Part shown: positions 25,807 to 34,651 of the stretch, one piece after another
Numbering within the stretch: the stretch's first letter is position 1
Layout: each line of letters begins with the position of its first letter
Origin: a bacterium
GTDB lineage: Bacteria; UBP6; UBA1177
Direction: 5' to 3'
NCBI GenBank assembly: GCA_017645765.1
Contig: JAGCNV010000079.1
Coordinates: forward strand, 1 to 64,000
Length of the DNA stretch: 64,000 nt
Translations under genes and position numbers: made by a program
The notes under the pieces: model-generated
What the model saw: the letters and a program-made list of their open reading frames with translations, nothing else
Told to the model about the DNA's origin: nothing
The model's database searches: none

Positions 25807-26145
25807 ATGGATGTGAAGAAGATTTTCGGCAGTAATCTGCGCCAATACAGAAAAAAGAATCACCTGACACAGGAAGCTCTCGCTGAAGCAATAGGTGTAA
25901 CTTCCAAGCATCTGGGGCTTATCGAAAACGGTTCGACTTTCGTTTCGGCAGAGCTTATCGAAAAAGCTTCAGCATTCCTCGGCATTTCTCCGGCAACTCT
26001 CTTTTATTCCGATGAAGAAATTTCAGGCAGTGACAGTTTCTTAGGCACAGTTAACCGCGTGATTGATGAAGAAATGGCTGAGGCATTAAAAAATATCAGG
26101 CATAAAATCCGCGAAAATCTTAAAGCAGAATCTTCCGGGAAATAA
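25807..26145 (+). CDS. XRE-family transcriptional regulator
   Basis: 112 aa. The N-terminal HTH (residues about 9-65) reads LRQYRKKNHLTQEALAEAIGVTSKHLGLIENGSTFVSAELIEKASAFLGISPATLF, a classic Cro/C1-type fold. The C-terminal part is short and charged, without a ligand domain. It is divergent from the radical SAM gene and probably controls it. The gene has no visible RBS and may be leaderless. A terminator hairpin follows, overlapping the end of the convergent RAYT gene. Confidence 0.88.
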   Translation: MDVKKIFGSNLRQYRKKNHLTQEALAEAIGVTSKHLGLIENGSTFVSAELIEKASAFLGISPATLFYSDEEISGSDSFLGTVNRVIDEEMAEALKNIRHKIRENLKAESSGK

Positions 26146-26192
26146 GCAGGGAATAAGAATCAACTTTCAAATAATCAGTTCAGTCTTTTCCG

Positions 26193-26210
26193 ACGGATTT
26201 TATCCGTTTT
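26193..26210 (+). terminator. Terminator of the XRE gene
   Basis: acggat / atccgt perfect 6-bp stem with a 3-nt loop followed by TTTT. It includes the stop codon of the convergent transposase-like gene. Confidence 0.6.
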
Positions 26211-27201
26211 CAATTATAAATTTTCCAATCTCATTCAACGCCACAAAACGATAACGTTGCGTTGATGCGGAAACAGGCTGATAAGCAATATGTTTTTCTT
26301 CCGCCTTTTGTCGAAGCGTTTTTTCTGCGGCTGTGCTAATCATCTGAGAAGTAATTGTCTGTGTCGTCGGTTCCAAAAGCAGCAAATGTCCTTTTGAACA
26401 CGATTCAAAATAAAGGCCGCCAGGCTTGTAATACTTTTCATGCGGAGAACCTTCGCCCGGGAAACCGTCGCTTAGCAGAACAACCAAGTGCATGCCTTGT
26501 TCACGCAATGTACGGGCAATTACCTGTTCGCCCCTGCTGATTGCCGCCGTGTAAGTAACTGCGCCGTTTTGCGCAGCCGTCAATACGAATTGCAACCGCT
26601 GTTTAATTTCTTCGTCTGTGCTGCTTCTGGACATTTCCACAAACTGACGATCGGGCCAATTCAGCAGAAAATGGTTGCCTAAAGACGTGAATGTCAAGCC
26701 GCAGATTCCTGTCTGACGGTGCATACGAAACATATCGGGATTCTGTTTGCGCTGCCAGGCACGTTCTGCATTGGCATACACATATTCTATCATCGCTTTC
26801 AACTGTCCTTTGTGCGAAAGAACACGGTAAAACGGCGGTGCATCATAAATATTTCCGTCAAATCCCAACTTCAGAGCTTCGGCTTTGCAACCCTGCATAT
26901 AGCCGCGCACGACTTCTCTTATGCTTCTTCTCATGGAACATATTACCTGTAAAACCATGTGGTGGTGATCCGGCATCACTTTGTCGGCGAGAATTTTTAC
27001 TTCCGGACACAATTCAAGCATACGCTCTTGCTGTTTTATGAGAATCCAGCCTATCGGAGATTTTTCTACTACAGCGCAACGACCATCGTGACCAAGTTTG
27101 CCGAAAAGCGGCCTACGGTCTTTTGCAACCATTGTTGCATGCACGATAATCGGTTTTCGCCACGCGCCTGGCTGTAGCCATGTAAATTTTTCATTCGTCA
27201 T
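26200..27201 (-). CDS. IS200-like (RAYT-type) HUH transposase with C-terminal extension
   Basis: 333 aa. The N-terminal Y1-transposase-like domain has IIVHATMVAKDRRPLFG, the metal-binding HUH segment KVMPDHHHMVLQV and a candidate catalytic Tyr in REVVRGYMQGCKAEALKLG. The C-terminal half (HLVVLLSDGFPGEGSPHEKYYKPGGLYFESCSKGHLLLLEP) is an extra domain that reminds me of DprA/SMF-like Rossmann folds; similar fusions are common in Bacteroidetes. Chosen start: ATG after GAGGCGGTCAATTT. Single gene with no terminal repeats of its own in view, as expected for RAYTs. Transfer from another phylum is plausible but not tested. Confidence 0.72.
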   Translation of the reverse strand: MTNEKFTWLQPGAWRKPIIVHATMVAKDRRPLFGKLGHDGRCAVVEKSPIGWILIKQQERMLELCPEVKILADKVMPDHHHMVLQVICSMRRSIREVVRGYMQGCKAEALKLGFDGNIYDAPPFYRVLSHKGQLKAMIEYVYANAERAWQRKQNPDMFRMHRQTGICGLTFTSLGNHFLLNWPDRQFVEMSRSSTDEEIKQRLQFVLTAAQNGAVTYTAAISRGEQVIARTLREQGMHLVVLLSDGFPGEGSPHEKYYKPGGLYFESCSKGHLLLLEPTTQTITSQMISTAAEKTLRQKAEEKHIAYQPVSASTQRYRFVALNEIGKFIIENG

Positions 27202-27331
27202 AAATTGACCGCCTCTATATCGAATTGAGAATAAAATTCTCAAGCAATTAACCGAACGATATATTTACAATCATTATTAAATAAATCAAATTATTCTTTG
27301 ATCTTTGAATTTTACTAGAATCTGTTACCGT

Positions 27332-28183
27332 CTACAGTTTCTTCGCCCGTTCCGTAAAGATGCGGTAATTCGTGTCGTCGAACGGCGGGCAGTATACCGC
27401 GAATTCGATCATCTTGAAGGCGTATTCGTATTCTTTTGCAAGCGAAAGCATAACATCGGCGACTACGGCCGGGCTGTTTCTGAAGGCTCCGCAGCCGAAA
27501 GCTCCAAGAACAAGCACGTCGACTTTATTCTGCACGGCGACATCAAAGATCCTGCGGTCGCGTTTTCTGTGGACGCGGGAAAGCTCATCGTCGGAAAGCA
27601 GCAGTCGTTCTCTTCCGTCGCCATTGTTGTAGCGGTTGATTGGATTTTCGCGGAGATTCGGCGCGGCGCAGGTGATCACGTCGCAGTTAAACCAGTCGCT
27701 TTCCGCCATGCGCTCTGGATTTGACGAGTCCGTTTTGAACACAACGATATCAGGCGTGTAGAGAATATCGTCGTTGTGGATCGGGTCACGGCCTATTCTG
27801 TGCGGCTTGTAGAAGCGTTTCCAGTTTTCGTCTGTATCGAGCGTAAAATAAAGCGTAGAAACGCGGCACAAAGACTCTTCCTGCGCACTCGAGCCGTTCA
27901 CCACTCCGCCGCCCGGGTTCGTTGCGGAAGCAAAGTTGAGAACGCACACCCTGCCACCCTTTCCCGTGTAGGCAGAAGCCGCCTCGAAGGTGCGTTTTTT
28001 GCTCACGATGATCTGCGCCGGCGTTTCAAAGCGTTTGATGAGACTTCCGTCCGGTACTGAATCGTTCTCGGCGATGAATATTTGTGATCTCAGGCTTGCG
28101 GCGACTGCTTCCTGCAGATGTTTCGTGTTCTGCACAAGGTCCACGGTGTCTTCAAAAATCGATATGTTTTTTGGATTAGGCAT
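27332..28183 (-). CDS. Microbial-type poly(ADP-ribose) glycohydrolase (TIGR02452 family)
   Basis: 283 aa. Macrodomain-fold protein with the PARG signature GGGVVNGSSAQEE: GGG at residues 91-93 and catalytic QEE at 101-103. Other family pieces are VCVLNFASATNPGGG, PDIVVFKTDSS, VITCAAPNL and VLVLGAFGCGAFRNSP. Such enzymes remove ADP-ribose polymers or ADP-ribosyl groups from proteins. No ADP-ribosyltransferase was seen in the window. RBS CGGAGGAAAAA. It follows the CysN-like gene by 37 bases on the same strand and may belong to that operon. Confidence 0.9.
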   Translation of the reverse strand: MPNPKNISIFEDTVDLVQNTKHLQEAVAASLRSQIFIAENDSVPDGSLIKRFETPAQIIVSKKRTFEAASAYTGKGGRVCVLNFASATNPGGGVVNGSSAQEESLCRVSTLYFTLDTDENWKRFYKPHRIGRDPIHNDDILYTPDIVVFKTDSSNPERMAESDWFNCDVITCAAPNLRENPINRYNNGDGRERLLLSDDELSRVHRKRDRRIFDVAVQNKVDVLVLGAFGCGAFRNSPAVVADVMLSLAKEYEYAFKMIEFAVYCPPFDDTNYRIFTERAKKL

Positions 28184-28220
28184 TTTTTCCTCCGAATTTG
28201 TTTTTTGCGCAGGTTAATTT

Positions 28221-29819
28221 CTAAAGAGAAAGTATTCCAGAAGCTCTCAGTTCGTTTACTGCGGCTTCGACAGAGCCGTTTTTATCATCCGAAAGGTGCA
28301 CCATTAAGTTTTGTCCGTTTTTGATGTCTTTTGCAGCGTTATCAGCCGATTTAACGATGACTAACATTCCAGACTTTGCCAAAAGCTCCAGTTCATGCAG
28401 GTTTCGCTCAATATCCAAGTCGGGGAAATAGCAGACGAAGGCACCAAGTGCAAAAAGATTTTTTTCGAGTTCTACTGCAAAATTTTCTTCTTTAACTGTG
28501 ATAACTGCCGCTTTATGACCGAACCTGCGCTCTCTTTCCGATTCATCGATTTTTGCCGCCGAAGGTGCATCTGACAAGGGTTTCAGAATAATTCCGCCGC
28601 CTCTGATTTCGTAGTCTCCGACAATTACAAACCTTCCTGTCTCCTGATTTTCGTTGATAAGATCGAAAGCAAGAGGTTTTCCAGCTTCGAAAATGCACTC
28701 AGCCGCTTCGAACTTACCTACTTCCGAGCCAGTTTTGCTCTCAAGCGACGATGTATCAATGAGTTTTGTCACTTCGACAAGCCTGAGAGTAGTACGAGCG
28801 GTTCCTACTTTTATGAAATATGTCCGGTTTTTGCTCAAAGGTTCGCTTCCGAGCCAGAATACTGCCGCTTTAAAACGCGATGCACCCACAGGTGCTGGTT
28901 CATCAGCTTTTGCGACAAGTTCTCCGCGTACGGCATAAATCTGCTCAGTAAGCGTGAAACCCGCCGTAAAACCTGCTTCTACCGAGATTTTGTCACTTTC
29001 AGGGAACGTTTCTATTTTTGCGACTCTGCTCTTTTTGCCAGACGGATAAAAAACAACTTCATCACCTTCATGAAGAGTGCCGCTGCTCACCGTTCCAGCA
29101 TAAATCCTGCGGTTGTCGCCGCTTTCTGTGAAACGGTAAATATCCTGAAGAAACATTCTGAAAGGCTGTTTCGCGCTATGTTCCTTCGCTTTGAAAACAT
29201 CGAGAAATTCATAAAGCGTTCTGCCGTCATACCATTGTGTTTCGGGGCTTTTAGAACTGATGTTCACCCCGTTTATTCCGCTTACGGGAACGAAACCAAG
29301 CGGCGTTATCCCGATTTCGGAAAGAAATTCGCTGTATTCATCCTTGATTTTGCAGAAGACCTCTTCGGAATAACCGACAAGATCCATTTTGTTGACTAAA
29401 ACGACAATCTGCCTGATCCCCAGAATTGAAAGCATATAGCCGTGACGCCTTGAATTTTCCCGCACACCTTCGTCAGCCGCGATCACAAGAACTGCCGCTT
29501 CCGCTCTGCTCGCCCCTGTCACCATATTTTTCAGGAACTCGATGTGGCCGGGCGCGTCGATGATGACAAAATCGCGCTTTTTCGTGCTGAAAAAGACTCT
29601 TGCGGTGTCGATCGTGATTCCCTGTGACTGTTCGTCCTTAAGCGCGTCGATGAGAAAGGCGTATTCAAAAGGGCGCGAATTGGTTTTGCAGTAATTCTTT
29701 ATCGCTTCGAGCTTTCCCTCAGGCAAGCTGCCGGTTTCGCTCAGAAGTCTGCCGATTATCGTGCTTTTTCCGTGGTCGACGTGACCTGCGAAAACAAGCG
29801 GAAATTTTTCACTCTGCAT
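28221..29819 (-). CDS. CysN-like GTPase fused to a vestigial APS-kinase domain
   Basis: 532 aa. Residues 1-425 match the large subunit of ATP sulfurylase: P-loop [36 protein letters not shown] in [19 protein letters not shown] in [14 protein letters not shown], then two beta-barrel domains. The C-terminal 95 residues begin [10 protein letters not shown] and continue [21 protein letters not shown] and [17 protein letters not shown]. These align with the APS-kinase half of CysNC proteins, except that the Walker A loop (GLSGSGKST) and the following DGDN region are deleted. No cysD partner is in view. RBS GAGGCAGAT. It follows a kinase and a SUMF1-like lipoprotein; sulfate activation is therefore doubtful. 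Confidence 0.82.
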   Translation of the reverse strand: MQSEKFPLVFAGHVDHGKSTIIGRLLSETGSLPEGKLEAIKNYCKTNSRPFEYAFLIDALKDEQSQGITIDTARVFFSTKKRDFVIIDAPGHIEFLKNMVTGASRAEAAVLVIAADEGVRENSRRHGYMLSILGIRQIVVLVNKMDLVGYSEEVFCKIKDEYSEFLSEIGITPLGFVPVSGINGVNISSKSPETQWYDGRTLYEFLDVFKAKEHSAKQPFRMFLQDIYRFTESGDNRRIYAGTVSSGTLHEGDEVVFYPSGKKSRVAKIETFPESDKISVEAGFTAGFTLTEQIYAVRGELVAKADEPAPVGASRFKAAVFWLGSEPLSKNRTYFIKVGTARTTLRLVEVTKLIDTSSLESKTGSEVGKFEAAECIFEAGKPLAFDLINENQETGRFVIVGDYEIRGGGIILKPLSDAPSAAKIDESERERRFGHKAAVITVKEENFAVELEKNLFALGAFVCYFPDLDIERNLHELELLAKSGMLVIVKSADNAAKDIKNGQNLMVHLSDDKNGSVEAAVNELRASGILSL

Positions 29820-29830
29820 ATCTGCCTCGA

Positions 29831-30916
29831 TTATTTCGGTGAAGAAACACATCTGAAACCGAAGTCTATCGCGGGATCATCAAGTTTCGACGAACTTCTG
29901 AACGATGCACGTGTGTGGTTTTCGCCGTAGATATACGAGCCGCCGCGGATGACTTTGTATTTGTCCTTTTCAGGTTCCGCCGGTCCCTGAGTATCGGCTT
30001 TCGACGCTTCTTCAGTTGAGTAGAACTTCTTTTCATACCAGTCTTCGGTGTATTCGGAGACATTTCCCGAAAGATCGAAGATCCCCTGTTCCGAAATACC
30101 TGAGGCTTTCGAGCCGATTGGAGATGTCGTATTCGAACCACAGCCGTTTGCCGCACCTTTCATAACGGTGTTGTCACAGCTTGCAACAGGTGTGTTTCCC
30201 CACGGGTATATCTGCACTTTGCCCGATTTCGCGGCATTTTCCCACTGCGCTTCGGTTGGGAGACGCTTTCCGAGCCACTCGCAGTAAGCCTTTGCACCGT
30301 ACCACGTCACGCAGTTTGCAGGATGATTCTTTCTCTCCGGATTTCCGATGTTGCACTTGTCAGATTCAGACGATGTACGGTAGTGCGGCTCGTCGGCATT
30401 ATCGTTCGTGCAGACATTTTCGGCTATGCAAAGTTCGAAAAGTTCAACCGGGACCTCGAATTTGTCCATAACATAGCTTGAAAGCGCTACTTCGTGAACC
30501 GGAACTGTATCTTCCGGACAATTTCCTTCCATATCTTTATTACATCCCATTTTGAAAGAACCAGAGGAAATAGTAACACTTCCCGAGACACAGTCACCTT
30601 CATCGACCCACTTTCCGTCTTTGCAGAGCTGTTTCTGGAATTTGTCACTGTCCCCAGGGCATACTTTGAACTGAGTTGCCCCTTCATAAAGAACCGCACC
30701 GCCTGAATAGCAGAAGGATTCCGGTGTATTTGCGCCCTCATCTTCATCAGGCGTTTCCTGCCCGTTATCGGCAATTATCACCTCAGGGATAGAATCGTCA
30801 AAATCTTCCGTGTTTTCATTCCCGTTGTCGTTTACATCGGTATCTTCCTCATCTTCGCTTCCGCATGCTGCGAAAAGAAATGACAAAAAGATAAACATTA
30901 AGACCACCTTCTTCAT
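29831..30916 (-). CDS. Lipoprotein with SUMF1/FGE-like domain lacking the catalytic cysteines
   Basis: 361 aa; signal [18 protein letters not shown] (lipobox FAAC), Asp/Glu/Asn linker to about residue 65, a small Cys-rich part, then from about residue 110 an FGE-sulfatase-fold domain: [72 protein letters not shown] and [23 protein letters not shown]...DFGFRC. True formylglycine-generating enzymes carry a Cys pair after GGS (CxxxxC); here GGSYIYGEN has none, so it is likely a binding or structural relative. It overlaps the histidine kinase gene by ATGA. Confidence 0.82.
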   Translation of the reverse strand: MKKVVLMFIFLSFLFAACGSEDEEDTDVNDNGNENTEDFDDSIPEVIIADNGQETPDEDEGANTPESFCYSGGAVLYEGATQFKVCPGDSDKFQKQLCKDGKWVDEGDCVSGSVTISSGSFKMGCNKDMEGNCPEDTVPVHEVALSSYVMDKFEVPVELFELCIAENVCTNDNADEPHYRTSSESDKCNIGNPERKNHPANCVTWYGAKAYCEWLGKRLPTEAQWENAAKSGKVQIYPWGNTPVASCDNTVMKGAANGCGSNTTSPIGSKASGISEQGIFDLSGNVSEYTEDWYEKKFYSTEEASKADTQGPAEPEKDKYKVIRGGSYIYGENHTRASFRSSSKLDDPAIDFGFRCVSSPK

Positions 30917-32727
30917 TCCGACCTCCGTTTTTTGTTGATGTTATTGTAAATTTCAAGCATTAAATCCGTTTCGGAAAATGGTTTGGACAAAAATCCGTCG
31001 AAACCGCTGCTCATTATCATATCTCTGCTACGCTTCATCGTGTAGGTCGTTCCGGCTATTACCGGAGTGTAGCTTTTGTTTTCAGCTTCCGCGGCACGAA
31101 TGCGACTAATCGTATCAACTCCGTCCATGACAGGCATCCTGATGTCGAGCAGAACCATGTCGAAATCGTTTTTTTTCATTATGTCAAGAGCGACTTCACC
31201 ATTCGGAGCGGTCGTAACATGTGCCCCTTTTTTGCCAAGCAGCGCTGTTACGAATTTGAGGTTAGTCTCGTTGTCTTCGACACAAAGAATGCTTTTACCA
31301 GCAAGGAAATTCTCAGGTATCGACTCATTCTGCTTAACCGGGATATCACACTCTTTATCCGGCATAACAAGCGGCAGTTCGAAGAAAAAAGTCGTTCCGG
31401 CTTCAGGGCTGTTAGACCGCACACCGATCCTACCCCCCATCATCGTTACCAGATTTTTGCATATCGCAAGCCCAAGTCCCGCACCGCGATACTGCTTTTT
31501 AAGAGTCGAATCTAACTGGTAGAACTGATCAAAAACAAAAGGCATCTTGTCGTCGGGAATACCTATTCCAGTATCCTTGACTCCGAAAAGAACCGACTCT
31601 TTGCCGTCGGAAAATATTTTGCGGCAGTCTACAGTTATTGTTCCCTTTGTGGTGAATTTCCATGCGTTTGAAAGCAGGTTGTTGAGTATCTGCGCAATTC
31701 TGTTTTTATCACCGACGACAAACTTAGGGAGACTTTCATCAATATTTATCTCAGTTATGATTCCGTCTGCATTCATCCTGTGTTCTATATTCGCAACCGA
31801 AGCTCTGACAAGCTCTTCAATCGAATAGGGCTTATTCTCAAGTTTAATCTTGTTCGCCTTTATCAGAACCATGTCGAAAAGGTCGTTCACGATGTTGTTG
31901 AGCACTTCGCAGCTCGATTTCGCGTATTTTATGTAGTCTTTCTGCTCTTCGTTCAATGCGCTGTCCTGCAGCATGGAAAGCATTCCGTAAATACCGTTTA
32001 TGGGCGTTCTGATCTCGTGGCTCATATTGGCAAGGAACTCCGATTTTGCCTTGTTTGCCTCTCTTTCGACAATCTTTTCTGCCTGTTCTTTTTCAAAATT
32101 GATCTTGTTAAGGAACGATTTCAGACTTTCGCTGTAGGCTATGTAGTTTATGCACACGGCAACGATTATCGTACTCGTGATATCGGAAATCAGTCCGGGG
32201 AAAAATCCTCTGACACGGGGAACAAAAAGCCATATGGAAATAATATCGAGTATGCACAACAATACAGAATGAGCAAGGTATACGCTCAACTTTACCTTGA
32301 AAGCAGATGCAAGAACAATAACAGCTACAAACAGCGTCGTCAGATTTCTATACAGTTGGAGACACGGTGCAGAAGTCGTCAGGGCATAAACGTATGCAGA
32401 AGAGAAAAAAACACGCCAGAAATACTTGTAAAACGGACTTCCGACCGGCAGCCGGCCGTTTCTGGTTCTGACTTTGCCGATGATTATCAACGCTGGAAAA
32501 ACAATGCAGGAAAGCAGATGGATTATGGTTATTTCGGTGTATCCGTATTGTGAAAAAAGTTCCCGCGAATAGACAAACCTGTAAATATCCAGAAGAAGCA
32601 GCGGAAAATTTATGATAGTAAGTGCAATGGAAACGTGGATAGCCCTTTTAAAGTTGCTGAAATCGTTATCAATATCGAATTTTCGAAGCAACTCTTTATC
32701 GTAGCCTTTTCTTATATTTAACGGCAT
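30913..32727 (-). CDS. Membrane-bound hybrid sensor histidine kinase
   Basis: 604 aa. The N-terminal 200 residues have about six hydrophobic segments ([46 protein letters not shown] and others), a coiled linker, then HisKA with the phospho-His in [19 protein letters not shown]. The ATPase N, G1 and G2 boxes are present ([29 protein letters not shown]). The C-terminal receiver has [11 protein letters not shown], the phospho-Asp in [13 protein letters not shown] and a late KPF. There is no output domain, so the phosphate must go to another protein or the receiver acts as a sink. The start is the ATG after CAGAGGTTCAAAT. First gene of kinase-SUMF1 lipoprotein-CysN-like. Confidence 0.93.
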   Translation of the reverse strand: MPLNIRKGYDKELLRKFDIDNDFSNFKRAIHVSIALTIINFPLLLLDIYRFVYSRELFSQYGYTEITIIHLLSCIVFPALIIIGKVRTRNGRLPVGSPFYKYFWRVFFSSAYVYALTTSAPCLQLYRNLTTLFVAVIVLASAFKVKLSVYLAHSVLLCILDIISIWLFVPRVRGFFPGLISDITSTIIVAVCINYIAYSESLKSFLNKINFEKEQAEKIVEREANKAKSEFLANMSHEIRTPINGIYGMLSMLQDSALNEEQKDYIKYAKSSCEVLNNIVNDLFDMVLIKANKIKLENKPYSIEELVRASVANIEHRMNADGIITEINIDESLPKFVVGDKNRIAQILNNLLSNAWKFTTKGTITVDCRKIFSDGKESVLFGVKDTGIGIPDDKMPFVFDQFYQLDSTLKKQYRGAGLGLAICKNLVTMMGGRIGVRSNSPEAGTTFFFELPLVMPDKECDIPVKQNESIPENFLAGKSILCVEDNETNLKFVTALLGKKGAHVTTAPNGEVALDIMKKNDFDMVLLDIRMPVMDGVDTISRIRAAEAENKSYTPVIAGTTYTMKRSRDMIMSSGFDGFLSKPFSETDLMLEIYNNINKKRRSE

Positions 32728-32861
32728 ATTTGAACCTCTGAAAAACAAAAAAGCAGAGCATTATAGCCGCTTTTTCGGGAAAATCCACGCGGATTTGCAG
32801 CAATCTGTTTTTATGCTATAAAGCACAGTTTTTTGTGCAGACTCTTTTACGGCGGTGCGTT

Positions 32862-33773
32862 TTGGAAATTTATCTTGCCCCTCTTGCGGAAATAACTTCG
32901 AAAGAATTCCGTATGCTTTGCTACGAAGGCGGTGCTGACGCCTGTTTCAGCGAAATGATTTCAGCGAAAGCGGTCACTCTGCGCAACAGAAAAACCATCT
33001 CGCTTTCAGAAATTGATGAAAAAGAGCCGCGAACTTTTCTACAGTTTTTCGGCGGCGATCCCGATGTCATGAAAGAGGCAGCCGAAAAGATTCTTGAACT
33101 GGTAAAACCTGCCGGAATCGACATAAACGCTGGGTGTCCGGTGAGAAAAGTCGTTGCGGCGCGCGCCGGGAGCGCTCTCATGGACAATCCCGAAAGACTC
33201 GGAAAAATCGTGAAAACCCTCCGCGGAGTCACAAATCTTCCTCTTTCGGTCAAGATAAGAAAAGGGTTCAAAACTCCTAATTACGAGCGCTGTGCAGCCG
33301 AGGCAGTAGACAATGGCGCGGATTTTCTGACAATCCACCCGCGTCTTAGAACCGATATGTTTACAACTGGAACCTGCGACTTTGATGTTTCGATCGAACT
33401 TGCCGAAAAACTGCCGGTTCCCGTGATCCATTCAGGTGACATCAGGCAGAAAAGCGATCTCGACAGATTCAAAGGCACGAAGATCGCAGGGCTGATGGTC
33501 GGTCGCGGCGCACTCGGAAAACCGTGGATATTCCGCGAACTCAAAGGAGAAACAGTGAGCGATGACGAAAAAAAAGAGATGATGACGAAGCATTTCAGAT
33601 ACTATCTCGATCTTGATACCAAAACCGCCCACACAATGATACGACGCCACGCATCATGGTATTCGACAGGATTTCACGGAAGTGCCGAGTTCAGAAATTC
33701 GATATTCAACCTCGACAACGATATCAAAGAAGTTACTAAAATTATTAACGATTTTTTCGGAATAAAGCTGTGA
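32862..33773 (+). CDS. dus: tRNA-dihydrouridine synthase
   Basis: 303 aa from a TTG preceded by CGGCGG; the longer frame from GTG at 32835 has no RBS and adds nine non-family residues. FMN-dependent reduction of uridines in tRNA D-loops. Signatures: EIYLAPLAEITSKEFRML, FLQFFGGDPDVMKEAAE, GIDINAGCPVRKVVAARAGSALMDNPE with the catalytic Cys, LPLSVKIRKGF, FLTIHPRLRTDMF (His for substrate) and VIHSGDI / GLMVGRGALGKPWIF for FMN. Closest in style to the DusB group. The next gene starts within its stop codon. Confidence 0.9.
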   Translation: MEIYLAPLAEITSKEFRMLCYEGGADACFSEMISAKAVTLRNRKTISLSEIDEKEPRTFLQFFGGDPDVMKEAAEKILELVKPAGIDINAGCPVRKVVAARAGSALMDNPERLGKIVKTLRGVTNLPLSVKIRKGFKTPNYERCAAEAVDNGADFLTIHPRLRTDMFTTGTCDFDVSIELAEKLPVPVIHSGDIRQKSDLDRFKGTKIAGLMVGRGALGKPWIFRELKGETVSDDEKKEMMTKHFRYYLDLDTKTAHTMIRRHASWYSTGFHGSAEFRNSIFNLDNDIKEVTKIINDFFGIKL

Positions 33774-34519
33774 AGAAAATTCTTGGACAAAGCGAAACTT
33801 CAAAAGAAATGCGCCGGATGCTGCGCAGTGCCGAACCGGGAGGAACATACCTTATCGGCGGCGAACCGGGAACAGGAAAAGGCTTTTTAGCAGGCCTCAT
33901 AGCCTCAAAAATAAGTAAGGACGAAGCTGAAAAAAACATTGTCCGCGTCAAAAAAATCGAGGATTTCAGGAAAAAAGGGCTTGTTTTCATCACCAAGAAC
34001 CGTTCCATTTTCGATATGAAAGCCCAGAGTTTCACTGCATCGCTCTGGCTGCTGCCGCTGCGGGAACGCAAAGCAGACATGTCTGAACTTATCGAATACT
34101 TCATTCAGGAAGGCGGCGTAGTTTCGACGCGCTGGTATGAAAAGGACGCGCTTCATCTGCTTTCGTCATACTGGTGGCCGTTCAACATTCAGGAACTCAA
34201 ACGGGTCGTCGGAACGGAAGACGGCTACAAACTTCTCCCTTACCAGAATATCGGAAAAATCTTATCCAACTACAGCGCAACCGAGATTTTAAGAGCCAAA
34301 ATAGGCAATCTTTTCGATGACTTAGGTAAAGAATCCAATGCAGGAAAAATATATCAGCTTTTCATCGATTCGGTCGAAGGGGTGTTTATCGAAGAGTCGC
34401 TGAAATACTGCGGAGGCTCTGTTTCGAAAACAGCAGAATTCTTAAGCGTTCACCGCAATACTCTGACGCAGAAAATCAAAAAATTGAAAATCGATCCGAA
34501 GCAACAAATAAAAAAATAA
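33770..34519 (+). CDS. Compact degenerate NtrC-like AAA+/Fis protein lacking GAFTGA
   Basis: 249 aa; GTG start overlapping the dus stop. It keeps Walker A (YLIGGEPGTGKG, about residues 28-39), LPLRERKADMSELIEYF and WWPFNIQELKRVVG, all standard landmarks of enhancer-binding proteins, and ends with a Fis-type HTH (SKTAEFLSVHRNTLTQKIKKLKI). The part that normally holds the GAFTGA sigma-54 loop and a clean Walker B is missing: about 60 residues lie between Walker A and LRERK instead of about 110. It therefore probably binds DNA without activating sigma-54 polymerase. Coupled to dus as fis is in enterobacteria. Confidence 0.75.
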   Translation: MKKILGQSETSKEMRRMLRSAEPGGTYLIGGEPGTGKGFLAGLIASKISKDEAEKNIVRVKKIEDFRKKGLVFITKNRSIFDMKAQSFTASLWLLPLRERKADMSELIEYFIQEGGVVSTRWYEKDALHLLSSYWWPFNIQELKRVVGTEDGYKLLPYQNIGKILSNYSATEILRAKIGNLFDDLGKESNAGKIYQLFIDSVEGVFIEESLKYCGGSVSKTAEFLSVHRNTLTQKIKKLKIDPKQQIKK

Positions 34520-34547
34520 TTGCAAAAAATAAAAAAAAGAGTAATAT
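34520..34547 (+). promoter_or_regulatory. Promoter of the EF-G2-type gene
   Basis: -35 TTGCAA (34520-34525), 16-nt A-rich spacer, -10 TAATAT (34542-34547). The 100-nt leader contains a TGCCGG...CCGGCA hairpin and a TAACA...TGTTA hairpin followed by seven T, so attenuation is possible. Confidence 0.6.
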
Positions 34548-34651
34548 TGCGCGCTTTTAGCAGACTTTCTCTGCCGGCCCGCTTTTTCCGGCATCGGGAA
34601 TGACTTAACAGCTGATAATTGTTATTTTTTTAGCCAATATAGGAGGAACAG

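Noticed and set aside
28221-29819. Ordinary ATP sulfurylase large subunit (cysN) or bifunctional CysNC
   Set aside because: No cysD is present and the APS-kinase part lacks its P-loop, so the standard name would mislead.
29831-30916. Sulfatase-modifying enzyme (active FGE)
   Set aside because: The active-site cysteine pair is missing and no sulfatase gene is nearby.
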